From CAVTGO01 sp963734275 (GTDB lineage Bacteria; Actinomycetota; UBA4738; HRBIN12): DNA of 64,000 nt. This document shows positions 20,314-29,459 of the stretch, one piece after another. The stretch covers positions 109,866-173,865 of the forward strand of contig CAVTGO010000006.1 of the NCBI GenBank assembly GCA_963734275.1, given 5' to 3'. Under the pieces are notes generated by a model. It had not been told where the DNA came from and did not search any database. It worked only from the letters and a program-made list of their open reading frames with translations. Each line of letters begins with the position of its first letter. Position 1 is the stretch's first letter. A program made the translations under genes and the position numbers.

Positions 20314-21635
20314 TCGTCCCGCACGAGGTCGCCCCGCCCGACGTTCGCGAGCTTCGCGCCTGCGCCCTGGCCGCGCTCGCCGAGGCCGGCATCGTCTATC
20401 TGCCGGCGCACATGCTCCTCACCGAGTCACGCGGCCTGCACTTCTCGATCGTCTCGTTCGCCGTGCCGTTCGTCGCCGCGTACGTGCTGGGCGCGCTCGC
20501 CGCATGCCGGTTCCGGGGCTCTCGACACGTGGCGGTCGCGGCGGCCGTCGCGGCCGTCGCGATCGGCGCCCTCGTCGGTTGGGGCGACGTGAACCGCAGC
20601 GTGTTCACGATCGCCGTCGCGCTGCTCGTCTCGTTCCGGGTGGTGAGCCTCGGGCTCCGGGACTGGCGAACGCCGCTGCACGCCGAGTTCGGCTGGGGCG
20701 CGGTCGCCCTCGGGCTCGAGGTGATCCTCGCGTCCGGAGGCCAGCCCGGGTGGCGCCCGCTCCTGCTGCTGTTCGTCCCCCTGTTCTTCATAGGGTCGCT
20801 CGCGAGCCGCGCCACGACCGTGTGGAGCTCGGGCGGTGCCGGCGAGCTGGACGACGCGGTGCGGGCCGCGTGGATCCGCCGGGCCGCCCTCGCGACGGGG
20901 GGGCTGCTGCTCGCGATGGTCGCAGCGGTCGCGTTCGCCGTCCAGGGCGGCGTCTTCGACGAGATCGGCCAGTGGCTCTCGCCGGCCGTGAACGCGCTCG
21001 CCTCGTTCCTCGCGTGGGGGCTCGGTCAGGCTGCCCGGCCGGTCTTGTGGGCCGTCGACCTGTTCGGCATCGACCCCGAGAACGTGCGCGAGTTCTTCGA
21101 GCGCCTGCGCAACGGCAGCTTCGCGAGACGCCTGGCCCTGGAGACCCGGCCCTCGGGGCCCGCGTTGTGGCAGCGCCTCCTCGGCCTCCTCGTGTTCGTG
21201 GCCATCGGGTACCTGATCGTGCGCGCGATCCGCCTCGTCCGCCCGCCGGAGCGAACGGAGCCCGAGCGCCGCCCGCAGGGATCGGTCGAGGGGTCCGGCC
21301 TTCCCGAGGAGCTCCCCACCGGCGCCGGAGCGTTCCACAGCGAGCTGCCGGCCGATACCGTCCGGCGCGCCTACGCCGAGGTGCTCCTCGCCCTCCGCGG
21401 GCGGCGGATCGCGAAAGACCCCTCGCAGACCCCCGCCGAGTTCGCGCCGGCGGTCGCCACCGCCTACCCCTCGTGCGCGGAGGCGTTCGGCCGCCTCACC
21501 CGCGCGTACGAGGACGTCCGCTACGGGAGCCTGCGCTTGGACGCGGGCGAGCTGCGGCGCCTCGACGAGGGCACGCGCCGGATCCTGCGCGAGCTCCGCG
21601 AGGCGCCGCCGGAGGGGGTTGTCGCCCCCGGGTAG
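20310..21635 (+). CDS. Membrane protein with C-terminal DUF4129-like domain
   Basis: A 441-residue protein with about six to seven membrane segments between residues 15 and 320, and a C-terminal cytoplasmic part VRRAYAEVLLALRGRRIAKDPSQTPAEFA that matches the DUF4129 consensus. Such domains end transglutaminase-like or membrane proteins in MoxR/DUF58 clusters. Here no transglutaminase core is visible. GTGA overlap with the DUF58 gene indicates coupling. The function of the three-gene unit is not established; a role in envelope or cell-wall maturation is inferred from the family. Confidence 0.78.
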   Translation: MIVPHEVAPPDVRELRACALAALAEAGIVYLPAHMLLTESRGLHFSIVSFAVPFVAAYVLGALAACRFRGSRHVAVAAAVAAVAIGALVGWGDVNRSVFTIAVALLVSFRVVSLGLRDWRTPLHAEFGWGAVALGLEVILASGGQPGWRPLLLLFVPLFFIGSLASRATTVWSSGGAGELDDAVRAAWIRRAALATGGLLLAMVAAVAFAVQGGVFDEIGQWLSPAVNALASFLAWGLGQAARPVLWAVDLFGIDPENVREFFERLRNGSFARRLALETRPSGPALWQRLLGLLVFVAIGYLIVRAIRLVRPPERTEPERRPQGSVEGSGLPEELPTGAGAFHSELPADTVRRAYAEVLLALRGRRIAKDPSQTPAEFAPAVATAYPSCAEAFGRLTRAYEDVRYGSLRLDAGELRRLDEGTRRILRELREAPPEGVVAPG

Positions 21636-21647
21636 GATGCCTCCTTC

Positions 21648-22670
21648 ATGGCCGACTCCGCGATCTCCGTCCAGCACATCGCGAAGCGCTTCGGCGACGT
21701 CGAGGCCCTCCGCGGCGTGGATCTGCAGGTGCCTTACGGCACCGTCCTCGGCTTGCTCGGACCGAACGGGGCCGGCAAGACCACGATGGTGCGGATCCTC
21801 ACGACGCTGCTCCGTCCCGACGAGGGGAACGCCACCGTCGCCGGCTACGACGTGGTGAAGCAGGCCGAGGAGCTCCGCCACGTGATCGGCCTGGCCGGGC
21901 AGAACGCGGCGGTCGACGAGAACCTGACCGGCTTGGAGAACCTCGAGATGGTCGGGCGCCTGTACCACGTGCCCGCCCCCGAGGCGCGCCGCCGCGGCGC
22001 GGAGTTGCTGGATCGCTTCGAGCTGACCGAGGCGGCGCACCGCACGGCGAAGACATACTCGGGCGGCATGCGGCGGCGCTTGGACCTCGGCGCGAGCCTG
22101 GTCGGCCACCCGAAGGTCCTCTTCCTCGACGAGCCGACGACCGGCCTGGACCCGCGGAGCCGCCTGGAGATGTGGGACATCATCCGCGAGCTGGTGAAGG
22201 ACGGGACCACGATCATGCTCACCACCCAGTACCTCGAGGAGGCCGACCAGCTGGCCCACTCGATCGCGGTGATCGACGGGGGCCTCGTGATCGCCGAGGG
22301 CACCTCGGACGAGCTGAAGGCCCGCGTCGGCGGCGAGGTGCTCTCGCTGCGGATCGCGGACCGCGACAAGGTCAGCCAGGCAGCCGGCGCCGTGCTCGGC
22401 CTCGGACCCGGCGGCGGCACGGTGGAGAACGAGACGGGAGAGATCAACATCCCGGTCGGCTCCGAGGGGACGGCGATCCTCACCGAGGCGATCCGGCGCC
22501 TGGATGCCGAGGGCATCACGCTCGCCGACGTCGCGCTCCGCCGCCCCACCCTTGATGACGTGTTCCTCTCGCTCACCGGCCACGTGGCCGAGGGCGGAGA
22601 GGCGACGCCCGCCGAGGGTGACCAGAAGAAGCAGCGCAAGAAGCGGCGGAAAGAGAAGGAGCCGGCATGA
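21648..22670 (+). CDS. ABC transporter ATP-binding protein (DrrA-like)
   Basis: A 340-residue ATPase. Walker A GPNGAGKTTMVRIL near residue 38, signature TYSGGMRRRLDLGASLVG and Walker B VLFLDEPTTGLDPRSR are those of the DrrA drug-resistance subfamily; LTTQYLEEADQLA is also typical. The C-terminus ends in a lysine/arginine-rich tail (KKQRKKRRKEKEPA) that I would not expect in the core family. The stop overlaps the permease ATG. Together they would form an ABC-2 exporter; lipid or drug-like substrates are usual in the family. Confidence 0.92.
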   Translation: MADSAISVQHIAKRFGDVEALRGVDLQVPYGTVLGLLGPNGAGKTTMVRILTTLLRPDEGNATVAGYDVVKQAEELRHVIGLAGQNAAVDENLTGLENLEMVGRLYHVPAPEARRRGAELLDRFELTEAAHRTAKTYSGGMRRRLDLGASLVGHPKVLFLDEPTTGLDPRSRLEMWDIIRELVKDGTTIMLTTQYLEEADQLAHSIAVIDGGLVIAEGTSDELKARVGGEVLSLRIADRDKVSQAAGAVLGLGPGGGTVENETGEINIPVGSEGTAILTEAIRRLDAEGITLADVALRRPTLDDVFLSLTGHVAEGGEATPAEGDQKKQRKKRRKEKEPA

Positions 22671-23509
22671 GCACGACCATCACGCAGAAGGCGCCGAGCC
22701 GGATCTCTTCCACGGTCTCGGACTGGTGGGTGCTGACCAAGCGGAACCTAGTCACGTACATCCGCAAGCCCGACCTGCTGGTCTTCTCGACGATCCAGCC
22801 GGTGATGTTCGTCCTGCTGTTCGTGTACGTGTTCGGCGGGGCGTTCGAGCAGATCCTGCCGCGGAACATCTCGTACGTGGACTTCCTGATGCCGGGCATC
22901 TTCGTCCAGACGGCGATCTTCGCCGCGCTGCAGACCGGCGTCGGGCTGGCCGACGACCTGCAGAAGGGCCTCATCGATCGGTTCCGCTCGCTCCCGATGG
23001 CGCGCTCGGCCGTCCTGGCGGGACGGACCGCGGCGGACACGGTCTCGGTCGTCTTCCAGGCGCTCCTGATGTTCGCCGTGGCATGGCTGGTGGGCTACCG
23101 ACTGCACGAGGGTCTGTTCGAGTCCCTGCTCGCGTTCGCGATCCTTATCGGCGTCGGCTACTCGTTCACGTGGCTGTCCGCGTTCGCCGGCCTCTCACTG
23201 AAGACGATCGAGGCCGTCCAGGCGGCGACGTTCACGATCGTGTTCCCCTTCGTGTTCGTGAGCTCGGCGTTCGTCCCCGTCGAGACCTTCCCGACCTGGC
23301 TGCAGGGCGTGGCGAACGCCAACCCGGTCACGATCTGGGTGAACGCGGTCCGCGTCCTGACGCTCGGCGAGCTCTACACCGAGAGTACGAGCCCGCTGTT
23401 CCAGAACATCCCGTCCCTCGGGGCGCTGCTCTGGCAGTCGGCGGCCTGGGTCGCCGGGATCATGGCCCTGTTCTGGTACCTCGGCGTGCGGGTCTACCGC
23501 CGCACGTAG
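22667..23509 (+). CDS. ABC-2 transporter permease (DrrB-like)
   Basis: A 280-residue membrane protein with six predicted segments. RKPDLLVFSTIQPVMFVLLF begins the ABC2_membrane domain, and LQKGLIDRFRSLPMARSAV is the conserved cytoplasmic loop of DrrB. SSAFVPVETFPTWLQGVANANPVT near residue 200 is the typical late loop. It overlaps the DrrA-like gene by four bases and is its evident partner. The exported substrate cannot be inferred; the system could serve drug efflux or lipid export. Confidence 0.92.
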   Translation: MSTTITQKAPSRISSTVSDWWVLTKRNLVTYIRKPDLLVFSTIQPVMFVLLFVYVFGGAFEQILPRNISYVDFLMPGIFVQTAIFAALQTGVGLADDLQKGLIDRFRSLPMARSAVLAGRTAADTVSVVFQALLMFAVAWLVGYRLHEGLFESLLAFAILIGVGYSFTWLSAFAGLSLKTIEAVQAATFTIVFPFVFVSSAFVPVETFPTWLQGVANANPVTIWVNAVRVLTLGELYTESTSPLFQNIPSLGALLWQSAAWVAGIMALFWYLGVRVYRRT

Positions 23510-23571
23510 CGCGCCACAGGCCTCAGGGAAGGCCGGGACCTGCCGATACCTCCGCGGAAGGAGGCGTCCCG

Positions 23572-24294
23572 ATGCAGGCTCCCAGCACGCCGAGCGGCGT
23601 CCCGGCACAGCAGCCGGACGAGCGTCCCTGCCCGGGCTGCGGCGCGTCCAACGGCCCCTTGGCCGCGTTCTGCTGGCAGTGCTACCGCCCGTTCGGTGCC
23701 CATCCCGGCGCCGACGCGATGCCCGCTTCCCCCGTTCCCGGCGTGTACGCGCCGGCCCCGGCCCGGCGGGGCCTCGTCACCATGGTCGGGGTGGTGCTCG
23801 TGACCCTCGCGGTCGTCGGCGGCGCGGTCTTCCTCTTCACCCGTGGCTCGGGCGTCGAGCTCCCCGAGTCATTCGGCGGGCTCACGCGGGTCACCGGCTC
23901 GGAGGCCGAGGCGGTCTCGACGGAGTTCCGCACTGCCGCCGAGGCCGAGGGGCTCGAGGGTGACATCGCGATCTACGGGTCGGGCCCCGTGCCGAGCGCG
24001 GCGCTGATCTGGATCGGTAACGCCCCCGTCCCGAGCACCGAGGCCGCCTTCGAGGAGTTCGCGGCCGGGTTCAATGAGGGCATCGGCACCGGGGGCGCGC
24101 TCGTTCCCGGCTCCCAGGTCGGCAAGGTCGTGGACGGCGTCGAGTACGTGTGCGCCTCGGTCGTGAGCAACGTGCCGGGCGGGCTGTGCATGTGGCAGGA
24201 GGACGACGTCTTCTACCTGCTGTTCGACCTATCCGGCCGGGCGCTCAAGGACTCGCGGGCGCTCGCGGTCACCGCGCACGTCGCCACCGCCTGA
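23572..24294 (+). CDS. Zinc-ribbon single-pass membrane protein of unknown function
   Basis: A 240-residue protein. The N-terminal part has CPGCGASNGPLAAFCWQCYRP, a CxxC...CxxC zinc ribbon, then a proline-rich linker, one membrane segment near residues 64-90 (GLVTMVGVVLVTLAVVGGAVFLF) and an extracytoplasmic region with CASVVSNVPGGLCMW where two cysteines could pair. This architecture resembles actinobacterial zinc-ribbon membrane proteins of unknown role. ATG preceded by AAGGAGG, about 8 bases away, a strong ribosome site. Confidence 0.75.
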   Translation: MQAPSTPSGVPAQQPDERPCPGCGASNGPLAAFCWQCYRPFGAHPGADAMPASPVPGVYAPAPARRGLVTMVGVVLVTLAVVGGAVFLFTRGSGVELPESFGGLTRVTGSEAEAVSTEFRTAAEAEGLEGDIAIYGSGPVPSAALIWIGNAPVPSTEAAFEEFAAGFNEGIGTGGALVPGSQVGKVVDGVEYVCASVVSNVPGGLCMWQEDDVFYLLFDLSGRALKDSRALAVTAHVATA

Positions 24295-24382
24295 TCCCGC
24301 CGGGGGGGAACAACACCGCACGCAGGACGGTTGTCACCAGCCGTCGCTACAGTGACGGGCGCCCGAACCCGGAGGAGACCCC

Positions 24383-25966
24383 GTGCCGCTGCTCGGATTC
24401 GAGGGCGAGAACGCCCGCGAGAAGGTCGTCGTCCTGCTCACGATGTGCTTCGCGCTCGCGATGGCCATGCTCGACAACACCGTCGTCAACGTGGCCCTTC
24501 CCACGATCAGCCGGGAGCTCGGCACCGGCGTCAGCGGCCTGCAGTGGATCGTCGACGGGTACGTCCTCGCGTTCGCCTCGCTGCTACTGACGGGCGGGAT
24601 CGCCGGCGACCGCTACGGGCGCAAGAGGATGTTCCTCACCGGGCTTACGATCTTCACGATCGCGTCCGCCCTGTGCGGGCTCTCGCAGACGACCGGTCAG
24701 CTGATCGGCGCCCGCGCGATCCAGGGCGTCGGGGCCGCGCTGTTGATCCCGGGGACGCTGTCGATCATCACCGTCACGTTCCCGCCGCACGAGCGCGCCC
24801 GCGCGATCGGGCTGTGGGCCGGCATCTCGGCCCTGGCACTCGCGCTCGGGCCGACCGTCGGCGGGCTCATGGTCGAGCATCTCGGGTGGGAGTCGGTGTT
24901 CTTCCTGAACGTCCCGATCGGCATCGTCGCGTTCCTCACCGCCCGCCGCACCGTGGGCGAGTCCACCTCGGAGGTCACACGAGAGTTGGACATCCCCGGG
25001 CTGGTGCTCGGCTCCTCGGCTCTGCTGGCGGTCACCTACGGCCTGATCGAGGCGAACCAGAAGGGCTGGACCGACCCCTTGATCCTCGCGTCGTTGATCG
25101 CGGCGGCCGTGCTGCTGGTGACGTTCCTGCTGTTCGAGATGCGGAGCCCGAAGGCGATGATGCCGCTTCGGTTCTTCCGGATCCCCGCGTTCTCCGCCGG
25201 CAACGCGGTGGCGTTCAGCGTCTCCCTCGGGATGTTCGCGACCTTCTTCTTCATGTCGCTGTACATGCAGTTGATCCGCGGCTACACGGCGTTCGAGGCC
25301 GGCCTCCGGTTCCTGCCCATGACCGCGATGATCATCGTCACGGCGCCGGCGGCCGGCCGCTACGCGCAGAAGCACGGCGCGCGGATCCCCATGACGTACG
25401 GGCTGCTCCTCGCCGGCGGCGGGCTCCTCGTGCTGTCGCTCCTGAGCGTCGACACCTCCTACCTCGTGATGCTCCCGGTCTTCGTCGCGATGGGCCACGG
25501 CATGGGTGCCACGATGGCGCCCATGACCGCCGCCGTGATGCAATCCGTCGGGCCCGAGCGCGCCGGGCTCGGATCGGCGATGACCAACACCTCGCGCGAG
25601 GTCGGCGGCGTGTTCGGCATCGCGCTCCTCGGCACGATCCTGACGTCCCGCCTGCGGACGGTGCTCGACCCGGCGCTCGCCACGATCGGCCTGACCGATG
25701 CGCAGCGAGCGTCGGTCGAGGCCGCGGCGGGAACCGGGCAGCTCGACCCTTCGGAGCTCGCGGGCCTGCCGCCCGAACAGCGAGCGGCCGTCGTGAACGC
25801 GTTCCGCGAATCGTTCATGGCCGGGTTCCGCCTCTCGCTGCTCGTTGCCGGGCTCGTCCTGGTGGCCGCGGCCCTGATCGCCAACCGCTTCATCCCCGGC
25901 CGGTCCCACGCCGCCCAGATCATGCGCGAGGGCGCCGGCGAGCCGGCCCCGGTCCTCGAGGTTTAG
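24383..25966 (+). CDS. MFS transporter, DHA2 (EmrB/QacA) family
   Basis: A 527-residue 14-segment major facilitator. MAMLDNTVVNVALPTI is the DHA2 motif D1 in segment 1, LLTGGIAGDRYGRKRMFLTG motif A, and LIGARAIQGVGAALLIPGT motif B. Drug:proton antiporters of this group export hydrophobic cations, antibiotics or metabolites. GTG start with GGAGGAGA about 6 bases before it. The DUF2630 gene follows after nine bases, so co-transcription is possible. Confidence 0.92.
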   Translation: MPLLGFEGENAREKVVVLLTMCFALAMAMLDNTVVNVALPTISRELGTGVSGLQWIVDGYVLAFASLLLTGGIAGDRYGRKRMFLTGLTIFTIASALCGLSQTTGQLIGARAIQGVGAALLIPGTLSIITVTFPPHERARAIGLWAGISALALALGPTVGGLMVEHLGWESVFFLNVPIGIVAFLTARRTVGESTSEVTRELDIPGLVLGSSALLAVTYGLIEANQKGWTDPLILASLIAAAVLLVTFLLFEMRSPKAMMPLRFFRIPAFSAGNAVAFSVSLGMFATFFFMSLYMQLIRGYTAFEAGLRFLPMTAMIIVTAPAAGRYAQKHGARIPMTYGLLLAGGGLLVLSLLSVDTSYLVMLPVFVAMGHGMGATMAPMTAAVMQSVGPERAGLGSAMTNTSREVGGVFGIALLGTILTSRLRTVLDPALATIGLTDAQRASVEAAAGTGQLDPSELAGLPPEQRAAVVNAFRESFMAGFRLSLLVAGLVLVAAALIANRFIPGRSHAAQIMREGAGEPAPVLEV

Positions 25967-25975
25967 GCTACGGAC

Positions 25976-26224
25976 ATGACCAACGACGACCAGGACGTGA
26001 TCGCCCAGATCGAAGACCTCGCGCACACGGAGCACGGGCTGTTCGAGAAGGAGTCGCGCGGTGAGGCCTCCACGCAGGAGCGGGAGGAGCTGAAGCGGAT
26101 CGAGGTCCAGCTGGACCAGTGCTACGACCTCCTGCGGCAACGCCGGGCCCGGCGTGCGGCGGGACTGGACCCGGACGCCGCCGAGGTCCGCCCGGAGACC
26201 GTCGTCGAGGGCTATCTCGGCTAG
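25976..26224 (+). CDS. DUF2630 family protein
   Basis: An 82-residue acidic helical protein, full length for DUF2630. The pattern DQDVIAQIEDLAHTEHGLFEKE, then LKRIEVQLDQCYDLLRQRRARR and RPETVVEGYLG at the end, is typical of these small actinobacterial proteins. Function is unknown. Located just after the MFS gene and one base before the metallo-beta-lactamase-fold gene. Confidence 0.9.
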   Translation: MTNDDQDVIAQIEDLAHTEHGLFEKESRGEASTQEREELKRIEVQLDQCYDLLRQRRARRAAGLDPDAAEVRPETVVEGYLG

Positions 26225-26225
26225 C

Positions 26226-27074
26226 GTGCCCCACGGCTCCCGCCGGGTGGGCGAGGTGGAGATCCTCGCGCTCTGCGATGGTGTCGTGCTGGGCGGCGGG
26301 CCCGCCACCCAGAGCTTCCCCGGCGCCACGGATGCCGTCTGGGCAGAGACCCGGGAGCGCTATCCCGACGTGTTCGACGGCGACTCGTGGTCGCTCCACG
26401 TCCACTGCTTCGCGATCCGCTCCGCGGGGCACACGATCCTCGTCGACACGGGCGTCGGACCCGAGAGCGCCCCGGCGTTCGCCTGGTCGGCCACGCGCGG
26501 GCGCCTGCCCGAAGAGCTGGCGGAAGCCGGCGTAGATCCACTCGAGGTCGACACGGTCGTGATCACGCACGTCCACGACGACCACCTCGGGTGGAACGTC
26601 GTGGAGGGCGGTGCCGAGCCGATGTTCGCGAACGCCCGCTACGTGGTCCACGGGGCCGACTGGGACCTGATGGCCGCTGCGGAAGACGAGCAGGACCGCG
26701 CGATCTTCGCCGCGGTGCTGGAACCGCTCCGGCGCGCGGGCGTCCTCGATCGCTCGGAGGCCTCGCTCGAGCTGACGCCCGAGGTCACCGTGCTCCACGC
26801 CCCGGGCCACACGCCGGGGCACCAGGTCGTGCTTGTGGATTCGGGCGATCATCGCGCGATCGTGTGCGCCGACATCGTGAACAACCCGGTGCAGCTGCTC
26901 CAACCAGGCGTGAACGGCACCACGGACATGGACCCGGATCTCGCCGCCCGCACCCGGGAGACCTTCCTCGACCGGATCCACCGCGAGCGTCGGCTCGCCG
27001 CGCCCGCTCACCTCGCCGAGGCCTTCGGCCGGTTCGTCCCCGACGCCGACCGCCGTTCCTGGCGGCCCGAGTAG
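26226..27074 (+). CDS. MBL-fold metallo-hydrolase
   Basis: A 282-residue metallo-beta-lactamase-fold protein. VVITHVHDDHLGWN near residue 115 is the HxHxDH zinc motif; HAPGHTPGHQVVL gives the third His, and CADIV the bridging Asp. The N-terminal CFAIRSAGHTILVDTGVG begins the fold. Resembles lactonase-like hydrolases, but the substrate cannot be read from sequence. GTG start one base after the DUF2630 stop. A palindrome that could terminate transcription follows at 27075. Confidence 0.88.
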   Translation: MPHGSRRVGEVEILALCDGVVLGGGPATQSFPGATDAVWAETRERYPDVFDGDSWSLHVHCFAIRSAGHTILVDTGVGPESAPAFAWSATRGRLPEELAEAGVDPLEVDTVVITHVHDDHLGWNVVEGGAEPMFANARYVVHGADWDLMAAAEDEQDRAIFAAVLEPLRRAGVLDRSEASLELTPEVTVLHAPGHTPGHQVVLVDSGDHRAIVCADIVNNPVQLLQPGVNGTTDMDPDLAARTRETFLDRIHRERRLAAPAHLAEAFGRFVPDADRRSWRPE

Positions 27075-27103
27075 CGCCGGCGGGGCCCGAGGAGCCGCCG
27101 GCG
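27075..27103 (+). terminator. GC-rich hairpin after the MBL gene
   Basis: CGCCGGCGG at 27075-27083 is exactly complementary to CCGCCGGCG at 27095-27103, with an 11-base loop. It begins immediately after the stop of the metallo-hydrolase. There is no T-run, so it is a terminator-like hairpin only by position. Confidence 0.5.
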
Positions 27104-27157
27104 CGGCCCGCCCCGCGCGTGGGCTAGGGTGGGCTCTCTTCGGACGAGGAGGCGTCG

Positions 27158-27973
27158 ATGGATCCCACCGTCCCCGAACCACCCGGCAGCCCCCGCCTGT
27201 TCCGACCTCGGTCCGTGGGCGAGATCCTGCTCCACGCGCTGGAGCTGTACCGGCTCCACTGGCAGAACCTCATCGTCCTGGTGGCGGTCGTCGTGATCCC
27301 GCTCTCGCTCACCGAGGTCCTTCTGACCGAGGCCTGGATCGAGGGCAACCTCCGCGACGTCGAGGTCCGCGGCGGTGTGGAGGTGGTGACGGGCGGGGCG
27401 CTCGCCGCCGCGCTGGTCGGGACCCTCGTCATCGTCCTGTTCAGCATCCTGATCTACACGGCGCTCACCGGCGCGATCTCTCGGGCGGCGGCCGGTACGT
27501 TCCTCGGCCGCGATATGGACATCGCCGAGAGCTACCGGTTCGGGCTCGCCCGCTTCGGGTCGATCCTCCTCGTCGGGCTGCTGTCGGGACTCGCGATCCT
27601 CGGTGGCTTCATCCTGCTGGTGGTCCCGGGCTTCATCGTGCTCACCCGGCTGACCGTGACGATCCAGGTCCTGGTCGTCGAGGACGTGAGGGGGACGGCC
27701 GCGCTGAAGCGGTCGTGGAACCTCGTGAAGGGCCACTCGTGGCCGGTGTTCGGGACGATCGTGGTGGCGGGCATCCTCACGTCGATCGTAAGCAGCATCC
27801 TCACCGCGCCGTTCGACGAGCTCACGGCCCGGTCGATCGCGTCCGCGATCGCGGCCGTGATCACGACGCCCTATACCGCGCTGGTCGGCGTGCTGCTCTA
27901 CCTGGACCTGCGGATCCGCAAGGAGGGCTACGGCCCGGCCGACCTGGAGCGGGACCTGGCTCGATCCATCTAG
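27158..27973 (+). CDS. Multi-pass membrane protein (glycerophosphoryl diester phosphodiesterase membrane-domain-like)
   Basis: A 271-residue protein with about six membrane segments. RSVGEILLHALELYRLHWQN at the N-terminus and VLVVEDVRGTAALKRSWNLV near residue 175 resemble proteins annotated with the glycerophosphoryl diester phosphodiesterase membrane domain or DUF7544-like families. There is no catalytic domain. GAGGAGG lies about 8 bases before the ATG. Convergent with the CDGSH gene, stops overlapping by two bases. Function unknown. Confidence 0.72.
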   Translation: MDPTVPEPPGSPRLFRPRSVGEILLHALELYRLHWQNLIVLVAVVVIPLSLTEVLLTEAWIEGNLRDVEVRGGVEVVTGGALAAALVGTLVIVLFSILIYTALTGAISRAAAGTFLGRDMDIAESYRFGLARFGSILLVGLLSGLAILGGFILLVVPGFIVLTRLTVTIQVLVVEDVRGTAALKRSWNLVKGHSWPVFGTIVVAGILTSIVSSILTAPFDELTARSIASAIAAVITTPYTALVGVLLYLDLRIRKEGYGPADLERDLARSI

Positions 27974-28638
27974 GGCTGTGCGGGATCGCTGAAGCCGACG
28001 CGCTCATGCGTGCCGTCGCAGAACGGCTTGTTGCGCGAGCGCCCGCACCGACACAGCGTCTGGCGGTTGCGGACCTCGTACGGGGCGCCGTCCTCGGAGA
28101 CCACGGGGATCCCCCCTCGCACCCAGTACGAGGCGTTCGGCTCCACCCCGACCGAGGGCTCGAAGGTCGGTTCCACGGGCTCGGGATCGGGCGGGGTGGC
28201 GACGGCGAGCCGTCCCGAGGGACAGCGATGCACCATCGCCCTCATCTCGGCGTGCTCCCCGGGATCCTCGAGCATCTCCCAGACGCCGGTGCTCACGGTG
28301 CGGCAGAACCCGGCGTGCGTGCAGAGCGACGTGTCGTCGTAGAGCAACGCGCCCTCGCCCTCCCACGTCTCCCGCCGCTCCGACACGGGGCCGCGGTCGG
28401 CCGTCTCGGTCCCGTCGAACGGGACCCGCTCGTGCGTCGAGTCGCAGAACGGCTTGGTCGAGGAGTTGCCGCACCGGCAGAGCAGGTAGGTCTCCCCGTC
28501 GGTCCCGAAGGTCGGGCCCTCGTCCCAGGCGACCGGCTCGCCGCGCTCGGTCTTCACGATCGCGGTGCGGAGCAGCGGCACGCCGCCCTCCACCCGGTAG
28601 GGCCCGTTCTGCTCGACGACGATCCGGCGCTCCCCCAT
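27970..28638 (-). CDS. Double CDGSH iron-sulfur protein with central Fer4_19-like domain
   Basis: A 222-residue iron-sulfur protein. Two CDGSH motifs are visible: LCRCGNSSTKPFCDSTHE near residue 52 and LCRCGRSRNKPFCDGTHE near residue 196, each offering a 3Cys-1His [2Fe-2S] site. Between them, TSLCTHAGFCR and VHRCPSGRL match the Fer4_19 (divergent 4Fe-4S mono-cluster, DUF1271) pattern. Such tri-cluster proteins occur in actinobacteria; electron-transfer or stress roles are inferred only. ATG start at 28638. The stop overlaps the convergent gene's stop. Confidence 0.88.
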   Translation of the reverse strand: MGERRIVVEQNGPYRVEGGVPLLRTAIVKTERGEPVAWDEGPTFGTDGETYLLCRCGNSSTKPFCDSTHERVPFDGTETADRGPVSERRETWEGEGALLYDDTSLCTHAGFCRTVSTGVWEMLEDPGEHAEMRAMVHRCPSGRLAVATPPDPEPVEPTFEPSVGVEPNASYWVRGGIPVVSEDGAPYEVRNRQTLCRCGRSRNKPFCDGTHERVGFSDPAQP

Positions 28639-28649
28639 AGGTATCGAGT

Positions 28650-29459
28650 CTAGGCGCTGCCGGCGCGCCGGCGCGCGGCGCGGACGGCGAGGATCCCCGC
28701 GGCCAGCGTGAGCAGGGAGACCGCCGTGGCCAGGACCGCCAGCGCGAACGCGCCCGGCGGCGGGTCGTCCTGCGAGCGCCCGCCGAACAGGAGCACGGGG
28801 ATCGTTCGACACTCGTTCGGGAAGCAGAGGTACCGGCTGATCACGATCTGGTTGAACGACAGTGTGAACGCCACCGTGGCCGCCACGACGATCGCGGGCG
28901 CCAGCAACGGCAGAAGGACCCGGCGGACGATGTCGAGCGGCGGCGCCCCCAGATCGACGGCCTGCTCTTCGAACGAGCGATCGAGGAACCACAGTCGCGC
29001 CCAGACCACCAGTGCCACGAAGGGCAGCGCGTACGAGATGTGTCCGATCAGCTGGGCCTGCGTGGACAGCCCGATCCGGAACACGAAGGCGAACAGGTAG
29101 AACAGGACCATGGCCGTCGCGACCGGCGGGATCGCCACCGACGCCAGCAACCCGGCGCCGAGGATCCGCCACCCCCGCCCGGCCAGGTGTCGCAGGGCGA
29201 TCGCGAGCGAGGTCCCCAGTGGCACCGCGACCGCCACAGTGATCAGCGCGAGCTTCATGCTCTGCACGAACGCCGCCGTCGTCTCCCCACCTCCGAGCGC
29301 GAACCGGAACGGGTCGAGCGAGAATCCCTCGGGCGGCGTCTCACCGGTCGCATTGACCGAGGCCCGCAGCGCGTACAGCACCGGGAAGAGCGACCAGACC
29401 AGGTACCCCCACGTGACGGAACCGAGGACCAACCGGGCCTTGCGGTCGCCGACGCTCAT
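28650..29459 (-). CDS. ABC transporter permease, spermidine/putrescine (PotC)-like, orphan
   Basis: A 269-residue permease with six segments and the EAA loop EEQAVDLGAPPLDIVRRVLLPLLAP near residue 175, as in PotC/BPD_transp_1 proteins. The other subunits (ATPase, second permease, binding protein) are not in the neighbourhood; it overlaps the upstream epimerase gene by four bases. Import of polyamines or iron is usual in the family, but orphan status leaves the role open. It may use a shared ATPase encoded elsewhere. Confidence 0.85.
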   Translation of the reverse strand: MSVGDRKARLVLGSVTWGYLVWSLFPVLYALRASVNATGETPPEGFSLDPFRFALGGGETTAAFVQSMKLALITVAVAVPLGTSLAIALRHLAGRGWRILGAGLLASVAIPPVATAMVLFYLFAFVFRIGLSTQAQLIGHISYALPFVALVVWARLWFLDRSFEEQAVDLGAPPLDIVRRVLLPLLAPAIVVAATVAFTLSFNQIVISRYLCFPNECRTIPVLLFGGRSQDDPPPGAFALAVLATAVSLLTLAAGILAVRAARRRAGSA

